Below are positions 60,925 to 64,000 of a DNA stretch of 64,000 nucleotides, in pieces. The position numbers were made by a program, and so were the translations under genes. Numbering within the stretch: position 1 is the stretch's first letter; every line of letters starts with the position of its first letter. The notes under the pieces are model-generated. The model was not told the origin of the DNA and did no database searches. It saw only the letters and a program-made list of their open reading frames with translations. Source of the DNA: Pseudomonadota bacterium (lineage in GTDB: Bacteria > Myxococcota_A > Polyangia > Polyangiales > Polyangiaceae); the NCBI GenBank assembly GCA_023398955.1, contig JAEWRL010000242.1:92139-156138 (forward strand), read 5' to 3'.

Positions 60925-62808
60925 TCACTCGCGTGGCCGAATCAGTTGGAAGTACCGCTGGACGTGGTGTCGATAGCCGGGGGGGATCTCGTCGCGCTCC
61001 AGCGCGCGCTCCGCGACGCCTTCGTATGCCACATAGACGTCGCGATAATCCCGTCCTACGAAGCCACGTTCGGCGGCTCCTTGGATCACCTCGCTCGACG
61101 CCGACCCTTGGCCCGTGTCCTGGGCAACCGCTGAAACGTCTCGAGTTTGGAGGTCGTCTCGGTCGGTGGCCTCACCACCAACCTCCGGGCCTTGCGCGTG
61201 CCCCGCGGCCGAGGACGCGCCGTCTTGCTCCTGAACCGCCGGATCACCAGCACCCGGGTCCGGCCCCATCGTCATTGGCACGGGAACGAATGGTGCGCCC
61301 TGACCAAGCGTCACCCCAGCGGTGGTCGACTGACGCCCAGCCGCCCCCGTCCCTGGCTCTCCGGCCCGGCCTTCGGGACGGCCCTTCCCGCTCGCGCCGC
61401 GTGCCCGCTGGCTAAAGCGCTTTAGCCGCTCGAATCGCTCCTGGCCAGGTCGACCCTGGTGGCGGAGCACCTCCCGCAACTGCCGGAGTCGCTCGAGAAC
61501 CTGTTGCTGCTGCTCCTGGCTCATGCGCTGCCGCGCCGCGTCCCGCAGGTTCTCTGCTCCAGCATTCAGGTCGGCAGCACTCATGCCCAGATCTTTCATC
61601 AGGTCTCGCGCCGCACGGGCGAGCTCTTGTTCCAACCTCGACAGCCGCTTGCGCGCCTGCTCCGAGCTCGCCCGGTCACGCCTGAGCCGACGGTGCTGAC
61701 GCTCGATTGATCGCAGCTCCTCGAGCTCCGACGGAGCCAGCTGCCCTTCCCTCCTCCGCTTGTCGAGCAGGCGTTTCCGGCGTTGCTCCATCTCGGATTG
61801 GCGCCCGGCCAAAGCCTTCAGGTGTTGATGCTGAGCATCGCTCGCCGCCTGCAGGGACTCCCTCAGGCGCGCGAGCTCGGCACGGCTGGGTGGTTTCGCG
61901 GATTTCAGACTCTTTGCCAGCTCCTCGAGTGCCTCGGCAGCATCGTCGAGGCGACGCTCCGCGAGATGAGTGGCTACGGGCTTCCCGAGACTCGAGGACC
62001 CTAACTGCTCCGCGATGCGGTCGAGGGTTTTGTCGAATGCTGCCCGCTCCACCTCTGCGCCTTGCTGGAGTGACTGCTCCAGAGCGTCTACGCGCCGGAG
62101 AGCCTCCCTGAGATCCAAACGTCGTTCCGCCAAGTCCTCGACCAGGCGGTTGAACTGGTGAGCGCTTGTAAGCGTTCTTCCGCCCTGCGCACGTTCCAGC
62201 TCGTCGGTCCAATGCCGGAAGAGGTTCAAGTCGTCGTCGTTCACGACGAGGGCGTCGAACGGTGGCGCCGAGGGTCGCGGCGGCTGGACGCCCTCGGTTC
62301 GTCCCTCCAGCAGGGACACCACGGCCAGAACGAGGATGAGAGCGGCCGACAGCCCGACATACGGGGGCCGGCGGAGAGGACAGACGTCTCTAGAACTCAA
62401 CTGCCCCGGATCGACCGCCAGGGCCTCCCGGATGGTCAGTTCCTTGAGGGGAGTTCTCCGAGTACAGTCTTCTTGAGCGAAGCTGAGAGCATTGGTGATG
62501 CCACTCTTCAGTCCGTAGTGGCGGTCGAGCGCGAGAGCTCCTTCGAGGGGAGGACGCCTTCTCGAGAGAACCCGCAGACTCCACAACGTAAGCGCGAGGA
62601 GTGCGGCGACGGGCGCGATGGTCAGGCGGAGCTCGACATCGGGGCGGGGACGCCACACCTTGACAACCCCCAACACAGCGACGCCGAGCGCCAGTACCAA
62701 GGGAAGCCCTCTCCCAGCAGCATTCAGCGCCGCGTCGAGACGGCGACGCAGGACGACTCGCCGTGCCAACCGCGCGAGCTGCCTGAGACCTGACGCTTCC
62801 CCCTTCAT
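60925..62808 (-). CDS. Coiled-coil membrane protein of the MoxR-VWA operon (DUF4175-like)
   Basis: A 627-residue protein with three membrane helices in the first ~170 residues (LPLVLALGVAVLGVVKV, LTIAPVAALLALTLWSLRVL, YVGLSAALILVLAVVSLLE). A very long basic/acidic coiled coil follows (about 200-470: RLVEDLAERRLDLREALRRV, LARLRESLQAASDAQHQHLK, LERLRQLREVLRHQGRPG), then a Gly/Ser-rich linker and a conserved-looking end: GFVGRDYRDVYVAYEGVAE with YRHHVQRYFQLIRP. The N-terminal half and end are like DUF4175-type proteins of such operons. The start at 62808 is favoured. It lies 130 bases before the MoxR gene and is probably the first gene of the operon. Confidence 0.82.
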   Translation of the reverse strand: MKGEASGLRQLARLARRVVLRRRLDAALNAAGRGLPLVLALGVAVLGVVKVWRPRPDVELRLTIAPVAALLALTLWSLRVLSRRRPPLEGALALDRHYGLKSGITNALSFAQEDCTRRTPLKELTIREALAVDPGQLSSRDVCPLRRPPYVGLSAALILVLAVVSLLEGRTEGVQPPRPSAPPFDALVVNDDDLNLFRHWTDELERAQGGRTLTSAHQFNRLVEDLAERRLDLREALRRVDALEQSLQQGAEVERAAFDKTLDRIAEQLGSSSLGKPVATHLAERRLDDAAEALEELAKSLKSAKPPSRAELARLRESLQAASDAQHQHLKALAGRQSEMEQRRKRLLDKRRREGQLAPSELEELRSIERQHRRLRRDRASSEQARKRLSRLEQELARAARDLMKDLGMSAADLNAGAENLRDAARQRMSQEQQQQVLERLRQLREVLRHQGRPGQERFERLKRFSQRARGASGKGRPEGRAGEPGTGAAGRQSTTAGVTLGQGAPFVPVPMTMGPDPGAGDPAVQEQDGASSAAGHAQGPEVGGEATDRDDLQTRDVSAVAQDTGQGSASSEVIQGAAERGFVGRDYRDVYVAYEGVAERALERDEIPPGYRHHVQRYFQLIRPRE

Positions 62809-63071
62809 CGTAGGGCCAGCCCCGCGTCGAGAAGCGACGATGGGGGGGCCCCAGCGCCCGCTCCCATCCAGACTGTGTGTGCGCTCAGCAACCATCCGAT
62901 TGAAGCATGCCTAGCGTTCAACTGCACGTGGAGGCCGGAACGCAGGCGCGCAACCACCATTCCCCTGGCAGCCCATTTCGCCGCACAAGCGGGAAATTCA
63001 CGTGGACACTTGACCGAGCCCCAGCCCGTCGACGCACAATGCGGGCCGGAACGCCCGGCGGAGCGCAACAC

Positions 63072-64000
63072 ATGACAGACCAATCGAACACGGTATTGCT
63101 GGTGGCAGACGACGAGCCAAGTCTGCTCATGATGGTGAGCAACCACTTCCGCGCGAAGGGCTTCAAGGTGATCGAGGCGGTCGATGGCGACGAGGCTTGG
63201 GAACTGGCACACGAGCATCTTCCCGACGCGGTCATCTTGGATGTGATGATGCCGGGCATGACCGGTTGGGAGGTGTGCCGCAGGATTCGCGAGACAGTGT
63301 CTCTGGCTCACACGGGTGTCGTCATGCTCACCGGTATGGGTGAGAACCTGAACCGGATGACCTCACCCCTCTATGGAGCGGACGCTTACGTGGACAAGCC
63401 GTTCGAATTCGGCGAGCTCGAACGCAAGGTGATGGAAACCCTCGAGCGCCGTGCGGAAGGCGCCATGGGGCGCGCCGATCAAGCCGACGTTACGATTGTC
63501 CGGCGGACCCCCAGCGCCCTCGAACGCGAGCTCGAAGCTCTCGACGATGAAGCCCCCCAGAGCGGGGTCGTCCGGGACCTGAAGGGGCGCCGCCCGCTGC
63601 GTGACCACGCGGTGAGCAGCGACGATTTCCCGCCTCCGACCCGTCGCTCCCCTTGGCCGAATCCGTTCGCCGACGGCTCCGACAGCGACGACGGGGTGGC
63701 GGAGGAAGGAGAAGAGGATCCCGAAGCGGGTAGCGTCTCATCGGCGCTCGAACGCGCGATGTCGAAGCAGACCAAAGGAAGGCGCGCCAACGGCGCCGAG
63801 CTTCCAGGGCGGGGGACATCCGGTGGAGCGTATCCTCTGAAGGCTCCCGCCAAGAAGGCTCCTGCCAAGAAGGCTCCTGCCAAGAAGGCTCCTGCCAAGA
63901 AGGCTCCAGCCAAGAAGGCTCCAGCCAAGAAGGCTCCAGCCAAGAAGGCTCCAGCCAAGAAGGCTCCAGCCAAGAAGGCTCCAGCCAAGAAGGCGCCAGA
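63072..64000 (+). CDS. Response regulator with PAKKA-repeat tail (cut by window end)
   Basis: A partial gene; no stop is reached before 64000 (309 codons). A CheY-type receiver covers residues 1-125: acidic pair Asp13/Asp14, phospho-acceptor Asp57 in VILDVMMPGM, Thr87 and Lys109, so phosphorylation looks possible. A disordered, mixed-charge linker follows (about 130-255). At residue ~257 a strict AKKAP repeat starts and runs to the edge. Lys/Ala/Pro repeats of this kind resemble the tails of histone H1 and of bacterial H1-like proteins, which bind DNA. No classical output domain is seen. It is divergent from the MoxR-VWA operon. Confidence 0.85.
   Translation, partial: MTDQSNTVLLVADDEPSLLMMVSNHFRAKGFKVIEAVDGDEAWELAHEHLPDAVILDVMMPGMTGWEVCRRIRETVSLAHTGVVMLTGMGENLNRMTSPLYGADAYVDKPFEFGELERKVMETLERRAEGAMGRADQADVTIVRRTPSALERELEALDDEAPQSGVVRDLKGRRPLRDHAVSSDDFPPPTRRSPWPNPFADGSDSDDGVAEEGEEDPEAGSVSSALERAMSKQTKGRRANGAELPGRGTSGGAYPLKAPAKKAPAKKAPAKKAPAKKAPAKKAPAKKAPAKKAPAKKAPAKKAPAKKAP
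63840..64000 (+). repeat. 15-bp tandem repeats coding for KAPAK (AKKAP) units
   Basis: Ten complete 15-bp units and part of an eleventh reach the window end. The Pro codon is CCC in the first unit, CCT in the next three, and CCA in the following six and the partial unit, which also has GCG for Ala. The blockwise codons show recent unit duplication inside the array, so copy number should vary between strains. Confidence 0.9.

Noticed and set aside
60925..62808. A myosin- or SMC-like motor
   Set aside because: Coiled coil only; there is no P-loop or ABC signature in the protein.
63479..63988. A frame encoding repeated GAFLA units on the minus strand
   Set aside because: It is the reverse-strand reading of the PAKKA repeats; the plus frame has a complete receiver domain.
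1..64000. tRNA, rRNA, CRISPR arrays, insertion sequences and phage genes
   Set aside because: I looked for T-loop motifs, rRNA signatures, spaced direct repeats and transposase or integrase motifs and saw none that hold up; the only direct repeats are coding tandem arrays and the 37-bp pair. A tRNA or covariance scan could still find a missed one.

Overview
The window is high-G+C bacterial chromosome with the style of a myxobacterium (phylum Myxococcota, probably the Polyangiales/Sorangiineae side). That placement is inference. It rests on the many short lipoproteins, a Ser/Thr kinase with an N-terminal zinc ribbon, a PilZ protein, a TonB-dependent receptor, a diguanylate cyclase, a PAKKA-repeat response regulator and paired Hsp70 genes. 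I see no rRNA, tRNA, insertion sequence, prophage or CRISPR array. Genes are densely packed, with many 1-4 base overlaps.

Left part (1-27 kb). This starts with repeat-containing lipoproteins and an Lgt-family protein, then a Ser/Thr kinase, a pseudouridine synthase and a decayed four-helix-bundle gene carrying a 37-bp direct repeat. The cell-wall block follows: ftsE, ftsX and a metal-site-less LytM/EnvC-like activator, and further on a class B-like penicillin-binding protein. A formyltransferase and a PilZ protein are translationally coupled. After them come PhoH, enolase, a DUF362 protein, an overlapping Nudix/NAD-kinase pair, serine acetyltransferase (cysE), PAPS reductase (cysH) and pirin.

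Middle (27-49 kb). A DUF2760-Hsp70-Hsp70 operon is the most intriguing poorly described unit. It is followed by a Nif3-like protein, several lipoproteins, a receptor with an N-terminal TonB-C-like domain, an MFS exporter, a two-GAF diguanylate cyclase divergent from a histidine kinase, a polysaccharide deacetylase and an MBOAT acyltransferase operon. The convergent gap after nif3 holds two strong inverted repeats.

Right part (49-64 kb). groES-groEL sits behind a textbook CIRCE operator and a TTGACA promoter, with a candidate terminator whose stem is better on the groEL strand. Next are a glutamate-cysteine ligase and a homocysteine-methyltransferase-fold protein without the zinc cysteines. 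A five-gene operon follows (coiled-coil membrane protein, MoxR ATPase, DUF58, two VWA membrane proteins). The window ends inside a response regulator whose receiver domain leads into a growing PAKKA repeat like the tail of histone H1.

Starts were moved from the longest frame wherever a ribosome binding site, lipobox, family length or neighbouring gene argued for it; each case is stated.
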